In this document: in pieces, positions 1-8,617 of the stretch
How positions within the stretch are numbered: position 1 is the first letter of the stretch
Layout: each line of letters opens with the position of its first letter
Origin: Ralstonia mannitolilytica
Lineage (GTDB): Bacteria > Pseudomonadota > Gammaproteobacteria > Burkholderiales > Burkholderiaceae
DNA length: 64,000 nt
NCBI RefSeq assembly: GCF_905397375.1
Contig: NZ_CAJPVG010000006.1
Span: 62,001 to 126,000, forward strand
Direction of reading: 5' to 3'
The notes under the pieces: generated by a model
The model's input: the letters and a program-made list of their open reading frames with translations, nothing else
What the model was told of the DNA's origin: nothing
The model's database searches: none
Position numbers and translations under genes: made by a program

Positions 1-1
1 C

Positions 2-853
2 GGCGATATCTTTGGCGACATCTTCGGTCAGGCCCAGGGCGGCCGGCGCGGCGGCGGCCCGCAGATGTACCGCGGTGCCGATCTGCGCTACAGCATGGAG
101 ATCACGCTCGAGCAGGCCGCGCACGGCTATGACACGCAGATCCGCGTGCCGCATTGGGACGAGTGCGACCACTGCCACGGCAACGGCGCCGAGCCCGGCT
201 CGAGCGTGGAGACCTGCCCGACCTGCCATGGCGTCGGCCAGGTGCGTGTGTCGCAGGGCTTCTTCACGATGCAGCAGACCTGCCCGAAGTGTCACGGCAG
301 CGGCAAGTACATCCCGAAGCCGTGCAGCAAGTGCCACGGCCAGGGCAAGCTGAAGACGCAAAAGACGCTGGAAGTGAAGATTCCGGCCGGTATCGACGAA
401 GGCATGCGCATCCGCTCGTCGGGCAACGGCGAGCCGGGCATCAATGGCGGCCCGCCCGGCGACCTCTATGTGGAAATCCACATCAAGCCGCACCCGGTGT
501 TCGAGCGCGACGGCGACGACCTGCACTGCCAGATGCCGATCTCGTTTGCGACGGCGGCCATCGGTGGTGACATCGAAGTGCCGACGTTGGGCGGCCGTGC
601 ATCGTTCACGGTGCCGGAGGGCACGCAGGCCGGCAAGACGTTCCGCCTGCGCGGCAAGGGCATCAAGGGCGTGCGTTCGGGCTACGCCGGTGATCTCTAT
701 GTGCATATCAACATCGAGACGCCGGTCAAGCTGACGGAGCACCAGAAAGACCTGCTGCGCCAGTTCGACAAGTCCGTGCACGAAGGCGGCTCGCGGCACA
801 GCCCGCAGGAGCAGTCGTGGATGGACAAGGTGAAGAACTTCTTCTCCTCGTAA
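2..853 (+). CDS. dnaJ: Chaperone protein DnaJ, C-terminal part (5' end outside window)
   Basis: Hsp40 co-chaperone that delivers unfolded proteins to DnaK and stimulates its ATPase; cytoplasmic. The reading frame is open from base 2, so the J-domain lies upstream of the window. What is visible is the end of the Gly-rich linker (repeated GDIFG), then four CxxCxGxG zinc-finger repeats (CDHCHGNG, CPTCHGVG, CPKCHGSG, CSKCHGQG) between about bases 167 and 350, then the two beta-sandwich substrate-binding domains. The frame ends in a stop at 853. About 283 codons are present, against roughly 380 for a full family member. dnaK would be expected just upstream. Confidence 0.97.
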   Translation, partial: GDIFGDIFGQAQGGRRGGGPQMYRGADLRYSMEITLEQAAHGYDTQIRVPHWDECDHCHGNGAEPGSSVETCPTCHGVGQVRVSQGFFTMQQTCPKCHGSGKYIPKPCSKCHGQGKLKTQKTLEVKIPAGIDEGMRIRSSGNGEPGINGGPPGDLYVEIHIKPHPVFERDGDDLHCQMPISFATAAIGGDIEVPTLGGRASFTVPEGTQAGKTFRLRGKGIKGVRSGYAGDLYVHINIETPVKLTEHQKDLLRQFDKSVHEGGSRHSPQEQSWMDKVKNFFSS

Positions 854-903
854 GAAACGCACACAAAGCGACGGCGCGGCCAGATCCTGGCACCGTGAGG
901 CGG

Positions 904-921
904 GCCGTACACACGTACGGC
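904..921. repeat. Short hairpin repeat in the dnaJ-pabBC gap
   Basis: The 7-bp arms GCCGTAC and GTACGGC form a perfect hairpin with loop ACAC. It is followed by GCGCTCC and sits in the 118-bp gap between dnaJ and pabBC. Read on the other strand it gives GCGCAGCCGTAC, which recurs at 25441-25464. No U-tract follows, so it is not a classical terminator. Confidence 0.5.
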
Positions 922-1004
922 TGCGCTCCCGGCACTAATCGGGCGCCGCTCGCTATGCGTTTCGCCGCTTCTTGAACACCACCTTCTCAACCGAGGACAT
1001 CGCC

Positions 1005-2894
1005 ATGCAGTTGCCGGAGACCGGCGCGCCGTTTGCGCTGCTGGACGATGCCACGTCGGGCGAGGCACCGTGGTCGCGCTGGTACACCGGATATGCCGGC
1101 GAGTTCTTCCGCCCGGCAGGTGTGCTTGATGGCCTGGACGAGGATCTTCGCGCAGCGTGGCGGGACGGCCTGCACGCGCTGATCGTCGCGCCGTACGAAT
1201 TCGGCGGGCCGCTTGTCGGTGTGCCGGCCTCCACGAAGACCTCTTCTGCATTGCCCGGCCACGACGGCCGCCTGCGTGTGCTGCTGTTTCGCTCGCTGCA
1301 GGTGCTGTCGCCGCCGGAGGTCGACACGCTCTTCGACGCGTGGCCTGAAGCGGCCGGCAGCGCGGGCGTGTCTGGCTGCACGCCGAGCGTCGACCATGCT
1401 GCCTATGCGCGCGCCATTGCACGCATCCACGACTGGATCGCGGCGGGCGACACCTACGAAGTCAACTACACCTATCGCCTGCGCATGACGGCGTTCGGCG
1501 CGCCGGCCGCGCTGTACCGCCGTCTGCGGGCGCGCCAGCCGGTGCCATACGGCGCGTTCATCGGACTGCCGGAGGGCGGTGCGATCCTGTCGTGCTCGCC
1601 GGAGCTGTTCTTTTCGCACCACGCCGGCAAGCTCCTGGCACGGCCGATGAAGGGCACTGCGCCGGCCTCTGGCGACGTGGAGGTCGACGAAGCCCGCGCC
1701 ATCGCGCTGGCCGCCGATGAAAAGAACCGCGCCGAGAACCTCATGATCGTCGACCTGCTGCGCAACGACCTCGGCCGGCTCGCACGTCCGGGTTCGGTGC
1801 GCGTGCCGGCACTGTTCGAAGTGACGCCTTTCGGCAGCGTGCTGCAGATGACGTCGACTGTGGAAGCAGAGATTCCGCCGGCCACGGGCCTGGCCGATTG
1901 CCTGCGCGCGCTGTTTCCGTGCGGCTCCATCACCGGCGCGCCCAAGCGGCGAACGATGGAGATCATCGACGCGCTGGAGCCGGACCCGCGTGGTCTGTAC
2001 ACCGGTGCCATCGGCTGGATCGATGCGCCTGCCAACGATCAGGCGATGGGCGACGCGTGCTTTTCCGTGGCGATCCGCACGCTGGTTCTCAGTGCCCCTG
2101 GCGCCGACGGCTTGCGCATGGGCGAGTTGGGCATCGGCTCGGGCATCGTGCACGACAGCGTGGCCGACGACGAGTACACGGAATGCCAATGGAAAGCGCG
2201 CTTCGTGACGGCGCTGGACGTGGGGCTCGCGCTGTTCGAGACCATGCGTGCCACCCGCGATGGCGTGCCGCTGCTGGCTCGGCACCTGGACCGGCTTGAG
2301 CGGTCTGCCGCCGCCTTCGGCTTTCCGTTCGTCCGGACGGCGGTGGCCGATGAGGTGGTGCGCGCGTGTGCAGCGCTGGAAGGCGAGGGCGCGTATCGCA
2401 TGCGCCTGTCGCTGGGGCCGGATGGAGTTGCGGGCGTATCGGCTGCGCCTCTGCCGCCGCTGCATGCCACGTGGGATGCGCCGGTGCGCCTGGTCGTCGC
2501 CGCGCAAACGCGCGAAGCCACGCACGGCCTGCCCGGGCACAAGACCACGCTGCGCGCCGGCTACGATGCCGCCTGGCAGGCCGCCGAGCGCGAGGGGGCA
2601 TTCGACGCCGTGTTCTTCAACGCGGACGGCACGCTGGCCGAAGGCGGGCGTTCCACGGTGCTGGTGAAGCTCGACGGCGCGTGGTGGACGCCGCCACTGT
2701 CCGCGGGTGTCCTGCCGGGCGTGATGCGCGCCGTGTTGCTCGAAGACGCAACGCCGTGGCTCGACGGGCCGCTGCGCGAACGCCTGCTCACGCGCGCCGA
2801 CGTGGCCCGCGCCGAAGCCGTCGCCGTCTGCAATGCCCTACGCGGCGTGATGCCCGCGCATTTCGAGCCGCCCGTGGCCGTCGACGTGCTCTAG
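1005..2894 (+). CDS. pabB: Bifunctional aminodeoxychorismate synthase component I / 4-amino-4-deoxychorismate lyase (PabB-PabC fusion)
   Basis: Makes p-aminobenzoate for folate: the N-terminal half is a chorismate-utilising PabB domain, and the C-terminal half is a class IV PLP lyase (PabC) releasing pyruvate. The PabB part has PMKGT near residue 213 and the chorismate-binding block ENLMIVDLLRNDLG near residue 245. The lyase domain starts around residue 405 (LFETMRATRDG). The length, 629 residues, fits a fusion. I chose ATG 1005 because GAGGA at 993-997 lies 7 nt before it; a TTG at 972 is in frame but has no ribosome site. The 3' end overlaps the convergent ABC ATPase gene by 57 bp. The glutamine amidotransferase partner (PabA) is not in the window. 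Confidence 0.93.
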   Translation: MQLPETGAPFALLDDATSGEAPWSRWYTGYAGEFFRPAGVLDGLDEDLRAAWRDGLHALIVAPYEFGGPLVGVPASTKTSSALPGHDGRLRVLLFRSLQVLSPPEVDTLFDAWPEAAGSAGVSGCTPSVDHAAYARAIARIHDWIAAGDTYEVNYTYRLRMTAFGAPAALYRRLRARQPVPYGAFIGLPEGGAILSCSPELFFSHHAGKLLARPMKGTAPASGDVEVDEARAIALAADEKNRAENLMIVDLLRNDLGRLARPGSVRVPALFEVTPFGSVLQMTSTVEAEIPPATGLADCLRALFPCGSITGAPKRRTMEIIDALEPDPRGLYTGAIGWIDAPANDQAMGDACFSVAIRTLVLSAPGADGLRMGELGIGSGIVHDSVADDEYTECQWKARFVTALDVGLALFETMRATRDGVPLLARHLDRLERSAAAFGFPFVRTAVADEVVRACAALEGEGAYRMRLSLGPDGVAGVSAAPLPPLHATWDAPVRLVVAAQTREATHGLPGHKTTLRAGYDAAWQAAEREGAFDAVFFNADGTLAEGGRSTVLVKLDGAWWTPPLSAGVLPGVMRAVLLEDATPWLDGPLRERLLTRADVARAEAVAVCNALRGVMPAHFEPPVAVDVL

Positions 2895-3524
2895 CTTCCA
2901 GCGCGCGACGCCGGGCAGGTTGATGAGCTCGCGGTCGTGGCAGACCATCAGCAGCGTGCGGCCCTCGGCGGCCAGTTCTTCGACCAGGGCGATGACCTGC
3001 TCGCGCGCAGCGCCATCGAGGTTCGAGGTCGGCTCATCGAGCAGCAGCACATCGGTGTGCAGCGCGCGGGCGCGGGCGAGCGCGAGCCGCTGCGTCTCCC
3101 CGCCGGACAGGCGCTCGGGGGGCACGTCCACCACGTGCTGGAGCCCAGCCCACTCGATGGCCTCGTCCACGCGTGCGGCGAGTTCCGTGCGCGCCACGCG
3201 GTGCGGGCCCGTGGTCAACCCATACGCGAGATTGGCCCGCACCGATGTGCGGAACAGATACGGATGCTGGTGCACGTAAGTCAGCCGCGCGCGCAATGCC
3301 GCCGGATACGGCGACAGCCGCTGCGGACCGCTGCCGAGATCGACGGTCGCGCCGGGGGCGGGAATGAGCCCGGCCAGCATGCGCAGCAGCGTGGTCTTGC
3401 CGACGCCGTTGGCACCGGTAATGACGATCGCATGCCCGGCCGACAACGCCAGCCGCGGAATCTCGAACAGCACGCGTGCGCCATGCCGGCAGCGCAGCTC
3501 TTCAAACACCATCGTCCGGTTCAT
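2838..3524 (-). CDS. ABC transporter ATP-binding protein, tungstate/molybdate type (TupC-like)
   Basis: Energises import of an oxyanion, most likely tungstate, together with the permease encoded just upstream. The 228-residue protein has Walker A GANGVGKT (37-44), signature LSGGETQR (139-146) and Walker B LLLDEP (160-165), with an H-loop CHD near residue 203. ATG 3524 was chosen because it overlaps the permease stop by 4 bp (ATGA) and removes an Arg-rich extension. Assignment to tungstate rests on the permease type and is inferred; a phosphate or other anion is possible. The matching binding protein TupA is not encoded next door. The tail overlaps pabBC convergently. Confidence 0.8.
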   Translation of the reverse strand: MNRTMVFEELRCRHGARVLFEIPRLALSAGHAIVITGANGVGKTTLLRMLAGLIPAPGATVDLGSGPQRLSPYPAALRARLTYVHQHPYLFRTSVRANLAYGLTTGPHRVARTELAARVDEAIEWAGLQHVVDVPPERLSGGETQRLALARARALHTDVLLLDEPTSNLDGAAREQVIALVEELAAEGRTLLMVCHDRELINLPGVARWKLEHVDGHGRLEMRGHHAA

Positions 3525-4234
3525 GCCGCGCCCCCGCGATAGCTGCCGGCCCCTTGCAGCCATGCCAGCACGAGGTTGACGAGCAATGCCAGCGCGATGA
3601 GCACGATGCCCAGTGCAATGCCCTGGGCGAATTCGCCTTTGCTGGTCTCCAGCGCAATCGCCGTGGTCATGGTGCGCGTGACGCCCTCGATATTGCCGCC
3701 CACCATCAGTGCCGAGCCGACTTCAGCGATGACGCGGCCAAAGCCCGCCACCACCGCCGCCATCAGGCCGAATCGCAGCTCGCGAAAGACCGTCAGCAGC
3801 AGCCGCGCACGGCCGGCGCCGAGCACGCGCGCCGTTTCTGCCAGGCGGGGGTCGGCGCGTTCGAACGTGGTCAGGGCAAACGCGACGATGACGGGCAAGC
3901 CCAGCACGGCCTGCCCGAGAATCATCCCGCCCTGCGTGAACAGCAGCCCAAAGCCCCCCAGAGGCCCTTGCCGCGAGAGCAGCAGATACAGCAGCAGCCC
4001 GATCAGCACGGTCGGAAACGACAGCGACGCCTGCGCCAGCACCACCAGCGCGCGGCGCCCGACAAAGCGGTGCATGGCGATGGCGTAGGCCATGAGCAGG
4101 CCCGCCGGCGCAGCCAGCAGCAGCCCCGCGAGCGCGACCTTCAATGACGTCCATACGATCAGCCACAATGCCGCATCGCCGTTGGCGAGCAAGACAAAGG
4201 CGTCAGCGGTGGCCGACCAGATTTCCATGCGCAA
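3521..4234 (-). CDS. ABC transporter permease, tungstate type (TupB-like)
   Basis: Inner-membrane permease of 237 residues with about five or six hydrophobic segments, starting near residue 20 (LWLIVWTSLKVALAGLLL). The cytoplasmic-loop region around EVGSALMVGGNIEG matches the conserved loop of the TupB/ModB-like family, which contacts the ATPase. It lies 6 bp downstream of panB and overlaps the ATPase start by 4 bp, so the two transport genes are translationally coupled and probably share the panB transcript. No periplasmic binding protein gene is adjacent. Confidence 0.82.
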   Translation of the reverse strand: MRMEIWSATADAFVLLANGDAALWLIVWTSLKVALAGLLLAAPAGLLMAYAIAMHRFVGRRALVVLAQASLSFPTVLIGLLLYLLLSRQGPLGGFGLLFTQGGMILGQAVLGLPVIVAFALTTFERADPRLAETARVLGAGRARLLLTVFRELRFGLMAAVVAGFGRVIAEVGSALMVGGNIEGVTRTMTTAIALETSKGEFAQGIALGIVLIALALLVNLVLAWLQGAGSYRGGAA

Positions 4235-4240
4235 GGGCGC

Positions 4241-5059
4241 TCAGGCGAACGTATGTTCGGGTCCGGGGAACGTGCTGTCCTTGACGGCCGCCACATACGC
4301 CGCGACTGCGCCGTCGATGGTCGTCTGCCCGTCCATGAAGTTGCGCACGAACCTGGGCCGGTGACCGGGAAACACGCCCAGCATGTCATGCATGACGAGC
4401 ACCTGCCCGGAGCATTCGAGCCCGGCACCGATTCCGATGGTCGGAATGGCCAGCAGGCGCGTGACCTCGCCGGCCAGCGCGGCCGGAATGGCTTCCATCA
4501 CGACGAGCTGCGCGCCCGCCTCCTGCACGGCCAGCGCGTCGGCCTTCAGCTGCGCGGCCGCTTCATCGCCACGGCCCTGCACCTTGAAGCCCCCGAACGC
4601 GTGCACCGATTGCGGCGTGAGGCCGATATGCGCACACACCGGAATGCTGCGCTCGACGAGGAACTTGATGGTCGGCGCCAGCCACACGCCGCCCTCCAGC
4701 TTGACCATCTGCGCGCCCGCCTGCATCAGGCGCACGGCGCTGTGGAAGGCCTGCTCCGGTGTGCCGTACGTGCCGAACGGCAGATCGGACACGAGCAGCG
4801 CCTTGGTTGTCCCGCGTGCAACGCATTCGGTGTGATACGCGATGTGTTCCAGCGTGACGGGCAGGGTGGTCTTCTGGCCCTGCACGACATTGCCAAGGGA
4901 ATCGCCGACGAGCAGCACGTCGACGCCGTTGCGGTCCATCAGGGCGGCGAAGCTGGCGTCGTAGGCGGTGAGCATGGCGATGCGCTCGCCGGCGGCGCGC
5001 ATGGCCTGCAGCGACGTCACCGTGACGGCCTTGCGGTTCGATTCCTGGAGGTAGCTCAT
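4241..5059 (-). CDS. panB: 3-methyl-2-oxobutanoate hydroxymethyltransferase (PanB)
   Basis: First committed step of pantothenate synthesis: transfers a hydroxymethyl group from methylene-tetrahydrofolate to alpha-ketoisovalerate, giving ketopantoate. The 272 residues match the usual family length. Diagnostic blocks are AYDASFA near residue 33, LVGDSLGN with the Mg-binding Asp near residue 53, VKLEGG near residue 120, and HIGLTPQS near residue 145. The ATG at 5059 gives the expected N-terminus (MSYLQES). It follows the deoxynucleoside kinase gene in a leftward run. Co-location with folK links pantothenate and folate metabolism. Confidence 0.97.
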   Translation of the reverse strand: MSYLQESNRKAVTVTSLQAMRAAGERIAMLTAYDASFAALMDRNGVDVLLVGDSLGNVVQGQKTTLPVTLEHIAYHTECVARGTTKALLVSDLPFGTYGTPEQAFHSAVRLMQAGAQMVKLEGGVWLAPTIKFLVERSIPVCAHIGLTPQSVHAFGGFKVQGRGDEAAAQLKADALAVQEAGAQLVVMEAIPAALAGEVTRLLAIPTIGIGAGLECSGQVLVMHDMLGVFPGHRPRFVRNFMDGQTTIDGAVAAYVAAVKDSTFPGPEHTFA

Positions 5060-5119
5060 GGACTGAGACTCGTTGGGGCATCGCGAGCGCCCACGCAGAC
5101 CATGCGGTGCGTCGACTGA

Positions 5120-5764
5120 CTAGCGCGTTGCCAGCTTGATGAATTCCTTGGGTCCGCGCATCGCGTCGATGCGGGCGAGCAAGGTGCGGAAATCGTCGTC
5201 GTTGCCCGCGGGGTCGAAGGCGGCGATGTCGACGATCAGCGTCGGTGCGGCATCGTAATACAGAAACAGCTCGCCGTATGCGGCGCAGATGCGCTGCAGG
5301 TACTCGGCATCGATACCCGTTTCGTAAGGAACGGCGCGCTTGGCGATGCGCGGCAGCAGATCTTCGGCGCGCGTCTGCAGGCAGATGACGAGGTCGATGC
5401 GCTGCTGCGGCAGCGCCAGTGCATTGGCCATCGCGTCGTACAGCGCGAGTTCATCGGCGGGCAGCGTGAGCTGGGCGAAGAGGCGGTCGCGCGGCAGAAA
5501 GCTGTCGCCGACGATGCGCTCGCCGGCAAGCGTCGCCTTGTGCCAGGCCTTGAGCCGCTCGGCACGCTGCAGCAGGAAGCGCAGCTGCACCGGCAACGCA
5601 TAGCGGGCCGGGTCTTCGTAGAAGCGGGGCAGGAAGGGGTTCTCGTTCGGCGTCTCGAACGATGTGCTTGCGCGCAGGTGATCGGCCAGGCGCTGGGCCA
5701 GCGCCGTCTTGCCGACGCCGATGGGCCCTTCAACAACGATGCGACGCAGGTGATCCAGGGCCAT
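5120..5764 (-). CDS. Deoxynucleoside kinase (deoxyadenosine/deoxyguanosine kinase family)
   Basis: A 214-residue P-loop kinase that phosphorylates deoxynucleosides (or a related small substrate) for nucleotide salvage. Walker A GPIGVGKT is at residues 13-20, and the substrate/lid region includes GDSFLPRDRLF near residue 88. The same gene sits between folK and panB in many Burkholderiales, which supports it being a real gene here. Substrate specificity (dA, dG or dC) cannot be told from sequence alone. Gaps to folK (30 bp) and panB (60 bp) are short, consistent with one transcript. Confidence 0.88.
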   Translation of the reverse strand: MALDHLRRIVVEGPIGVGKTALAQRLADHLRASTSFETPNENPFLPRFYEDPARYALPVQLRFLLQRAERLKAWHKATLAGERIVGDSFLPRDRLFAQLTLPADELALYDAMANALALPQQRIDLVICLQTRAEDLLPRIAKRAVPYETGIDAEYLQRICAAYGELFLYYDAAPTLIVDIAAFDPAGNDDDFRTLLARIDAMRGPKEFIKLATR

Positions 5765-5794
5765 CGGCAGGTGTGTGAGGCGTGATGCGAGTGA

Positions 5795-6310
5795 TCAGGC
5801 AGCGGGCTGCTTGGCGCGCATGCATTGGCACATCGTGGTTTTTTCGATGCGCTGGTCGGCCACGCCGGGCAGCAGGTCCGCCACCGCGCCGATGCCCGGA
5901 ATCACGAGGTCCGGCGCCAGCTCATGCAGCGGCAGCAGCGTGAAGGCGCGCTGGCCGACGCGCGGGTGGGGCACGGTCAGCTCGGGCGACGTGAGGACGT
6001 GGTCGCCGTAGAGCAGCAGGTCCAGGTCCAGCGTGCGCGGCGCGTTGCGGAACGGGCGTTCGCGGCCGAACTGGTCTTCGATGTGGTGACAGATGCGCAG
6101 CAACTGGTCTGCCGTGAAAGGCGTCTCGATGCGCACGACGGCGTTGATGTAGTCGTCGCCGCTGGATTCGACCGGCGCGCTGCGATACAAGCTCGATTTG
6201 CCGGTCACGGTGATGCCGACCTGCTGCGCGAGGCAGACCACGGCGTCTTTCACTGCCTGGCGTGCGTCGCCCAGGTTGGCGCCGATGCCGATGTACGCCA
6301 CTGTCTTCAC
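5795..6310 (-). CDS. folK: 2-amino-4-hydroxy-6-hydroxymethyldihydropteridine pyrophosphokinase (FolK)
   Basis: Transfers pyrophosphate from ATP to the pterin alcohol in folate synthesis. The 171-residue protein begins with YIGIGANLGD, has LYRSAPV (41-47) and the family signature PRTLDLDLLL (91-100) carrying the Mg-binding Asp pair, and HPR in the pterin-closing loop. Its ATG overlaps the stop of pcnB by 4 bp (ATGA), showing translational coupling. Together with pabBC nearby it gives two folate genes within 6 kb. Confidence 0.96.
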   Translation of the reverse strand: MKTVAYIGIGANLGDARQAVKDAVVCLAQQVGITVTGKSSLYRSAPVESSGDDYINAVVRIETPFTADQLLRICHHIEDQFGRERPFRNAPRTLDLDLLLYGDHVLTSPELTVPHPRVGQRAFTLLPLHELAPDLVIPGIGAVADLLPGVADQRIEKTTMCQCMRAKQPAA

Positions 6311-7860
6311 GTTTCCTCCGAACTTCCCGGATTGACGTCAACGACTGTATCCGATTTCGCCGGACCACGCCGGCGGCGACGGCGCTTGCCGGAACCCGCC
6401 GTGCTGGTGCTTGCGGCGGTGCTCGGCGCCTGCTTGGCTTGCGCCATGAGCGCTTCGCGGGTTTCGCCGTCACCGCTCTGGAAGGCGGTCCACCAGTCGG
6501 CCAGTTCCTGCGGCAATTCGCCCGAGGCGCAGCGCAGGACGAGGAAGTCGTACCCGGCGCGAAAGCGCGGCGATTCCAGCAGGCGATACGGCATGCGGCC
6601 CGAGCGTTTCTCGAAGCGCGGCTGCATGCTCCAGATTTCCTTCATGTCGGCGGTGAAGCGGCGCTGGATGGCGAGCTGCTCGGTCTGGCGGTCAAGCACT
6701 TCGTCCATGGCGGTGTGCAGCGCGGGGATGAGCGGCTCGCCGGCCGCGCGGCGGCGGTTCCAGTGCTCCACCACGTGGTGCCACAGCAGCGAGGCGAACA
6801 GGAAGCCCGGCGAGACCGGCTTGCCGGCCTTGACGCGGTCGTCCGTGTTGTCGAGCGCCAGCTGCACGAAGCGCTGGCCCATCGGCTGCTCGAGCGCGAC
6901 ATCCAGCAGCGGCAGCAGGCCGCGGTGCAGACCGGCCTTGCGCAGCTCCTGCAGCGATGCCCACGCGTGACCGGACATCAGCAGCTTCAGCATCTCGTCG
7001 AACAGGCGGGCGGCCGGCACGTTGTGGATCAGCGGGCCGAGCTCCGCGATCGGCGCGCGCGTGGCGGGGTCGATGTCGAAGCCCGTCTTGGCCGCAAAGC
7101 GCACCACGCGCAGCATGCGCACCGGGTCTTCGCGGTAGCGCGTGTGCGGGTCGCCGATCATGCGCAGCGTGCGGGCGCGCATGTCTTCCATGCCGTGGTG
7201 GTAGTCGTGCACCGTCTCGTTGGACGGGTCGTAGTACATCGCGTTGACGGTGAAGTCGCGGCGCGTGGCGTCTTCGGCCTGGGTGCCCCAGACGTTGTCG
7301 CGCAGCACGCGGCCGCTGGCGTCGACGGCATGCGTGTGGTGGTCGAGCTCGGTGCGCTTGACGCGCTTGCCGGCGGGCACCTGCTCCGCGTCGACCGCGT
7401 CGACGAGTGCACGGAACGTCGACACCTCGATGATTTCCTGGTCGCGTCCGCCGTAGAACGTCACGTGCACGATCTGGAAGCGCCGGCCGATGATGCGCGA
7501 GCGGCGGAACAGCGCCTGCACCTGCTCCGGCGTGGCGTTGGTGGCAACGTCAAAGTCCTTCGGCTTGATGCCGAGCAGCAGATCGCGCACCGCGCCGCCG
7601 ACGATGAAGGCGGCGTAGCCGGCTTCCTGCAGCGTGGACGTGACCTTGACGGCGTTGCGCGAGAGCAGCTTCGGGTCGATGCCGTGCTCTTCGACGCTCC
7701 ACACGCGCGCCTGGCGCGGCACGCCGCCGGCGGCCTTGCTGCGCGTCTTGGGCGTCTTGGGCGTGCGGGTCTTTCTGCCAGCCGGGATGCCGGGATCGGC
7801 CGCCGGGGCGGGTTCTGCGGCGGTCTTGCCGAGCAGACGATTGATGAGTTTCTTGATCAC
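6307..7860 (-). CDS. pcnB: Polynucleotide adenylyltransferase, poly(A) polymerase I (PcnB)
   Basis: Adds poly(A) tails to RNA 3' ends and so promotes decay of transcripts; cytoplasmic. The class II nucleotidyltransferase head has GGAVRDLLLG and the metal-binding DFDVATNATP shortly after. RNA-binding Arg/Lys-rich tails occur at the end (GKRRRRRRG). I place the start at GTG 7860, giving the usual VIKKLINRLL-type N-terminus and 517 residues. The frame is open further upstream, but that extension lies inside the HAD gene. It is 11 bp downstream of the HAD stop and overlaps folK. Confidence 0.95.
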   Translation of the reverse strand: MIKKLINRLLGKTAAEPAPAADPGIPAGRKTRTPKTPKTRSKAAGGVPRQARVWSVEEHGIDPKLLSRNAVKVTSTLQEAGYAAFIVGGAVRDLLLGIKPKDFDVATNATPEQVQALFRRSRIIGRRFQIVHVTFYGGRDQEIIEVSTFRALVDAVDAEQVPAGKRVKRTELDHHTHAVDASGRVLRDNVWGTQAEDATRRDFTVNAMYYDPSNETVHDYHHGMEDMRARTLRMIGDPHTRYREDPVRMLRVVRFAAKTGFDIDPATRAPIAELGPLIHNVPAARLFDEMLKLLMSGHAWASLQELRKAGLHRGLLPLLDVALEQPMGQRFVQLALDNTDDRVKAGKPVSPGFLFASLLWHHVVEHWNRRRAAGEPLIPALHTAMDEVLDRQTEQLAIQRRFTADMKEIWSMQPRFEKRSGRMPYRLLESPRFRAGYDFLVLRCASGELPQELADWWTAFQSGDGETREALMAQAKQAPSTAASTSTAGSGKRRRRRRGPAKSDTVVDVNPGSSEET

Positions 7861-7871
7861 GCCGCGCCTGC

Positions 7872-8546
7872 TCAGAAGAGATCCATGATGCGCCAGTTGC
7901 GCGCGGCTGCGAGGTGGCGCAGCGTGTCGTCCGGGTTGGTGGCGACGGGGTCGGTCACCTCTTCGAGCAGCGGCACGTCGTTGGCCGAGTCGCTGTAGAA
8001 GGTGCTGCGCTCGAAGTCGCTCCAGCCGCGGCCCATGTTGGCGAGCCATTCGTGCACGCGGGCGACCTTGCCTTCACGGAAGCTCGGCGTGCCGGACACA
8101 TCGCCGGTGAAGGGGCCGTCGGGCGTGCCGTCGGCGGTGGCCGGCTCGGTGGCGATCAGGTGCTCGATGCCGAAGGCCTTGGCGATCGGCCGCGTGACGA
8201 AGCTGTTGGTGGCGGTGACCACGCAGCACAGATCGCCGGCTTCGAGATGCTTGTAGACGAGCGCCTGGGCCTGCGGCGTGATCTTCGGAACGATGACCTC
8301 GCGCATGAATTCGGCGTGCCATTCGGCCAGCGTGTCCCGCGGATGCGCGGCCAGCGGCGCCAGGGCAAAGCGCAGGAAAGCGTGGATATCCAGCGTGCCG
8401 GCCTTGTAGTCGGCATAGAACTGATCGTTCTTGCGCTGGTATTCGGCTTCATCCACCACGCCGCGGCGGATGAGGAAACGCCCCCACTCGTGGTCGCTGT
8501 CGGTGGGGATCAGGGTGTGATCGAGGTCAAAGAGGGCCAGATTCAT
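7872..8546 (-). CDS. HAD-superfamily phosphatase, SerB-like (IB subfamily)
   Basis: A 224-residue haloacid-dehalogenase phosphatase. The nucleophile motif is DLDHTL with Asp7 and Asp9; motif III/IV is YSDSANDVPLLE near residue 180, with the conserved Asp pair. HAD-IB proteins of this type are related to phosphoserine phosphatase and to CicA, but the substrate is not established. ATG 8546 removes about 100 Arg/Ala-rich residues of out-of-character sequence. It sits between hda and pcnB in the leftward run. Confidence 0.88.
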   Translation of the reverse strand: MNLALFDLDHTLIPTDSDHEWGRFLIRRGVVDEAEYQRKNDQFYADYKAGTLDIHAFLRFALAPLAAHPRDTLAEWHAEFMREVIVPKITPQAQALVYKHLEAGDLCCVVTATNSFVTRPIAKAFGIEHLIATEPATADGTPDGPFTGDVSGTPSFREGKVARVHEWLANMGRGWSDFERSTFYSDSANDVPLLEEVTDPVATNPDDTLRHLAAARNWRIMDLF

Positions 8547-8617
8547 GGGGCGCGATTTTACCCGAAGGTGTGGCATCCAATCGCAGTCGCCCCTGGGCGG
8601 CGGCCTGCGCCCACTTC

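Noticed and set aside
6262..7998. A 578-codon plus-strand open frame across pcnB
   Set aside because: Antisense shadow of pcnB; no recognisable domain, whereas pcnB shows all family motifs.
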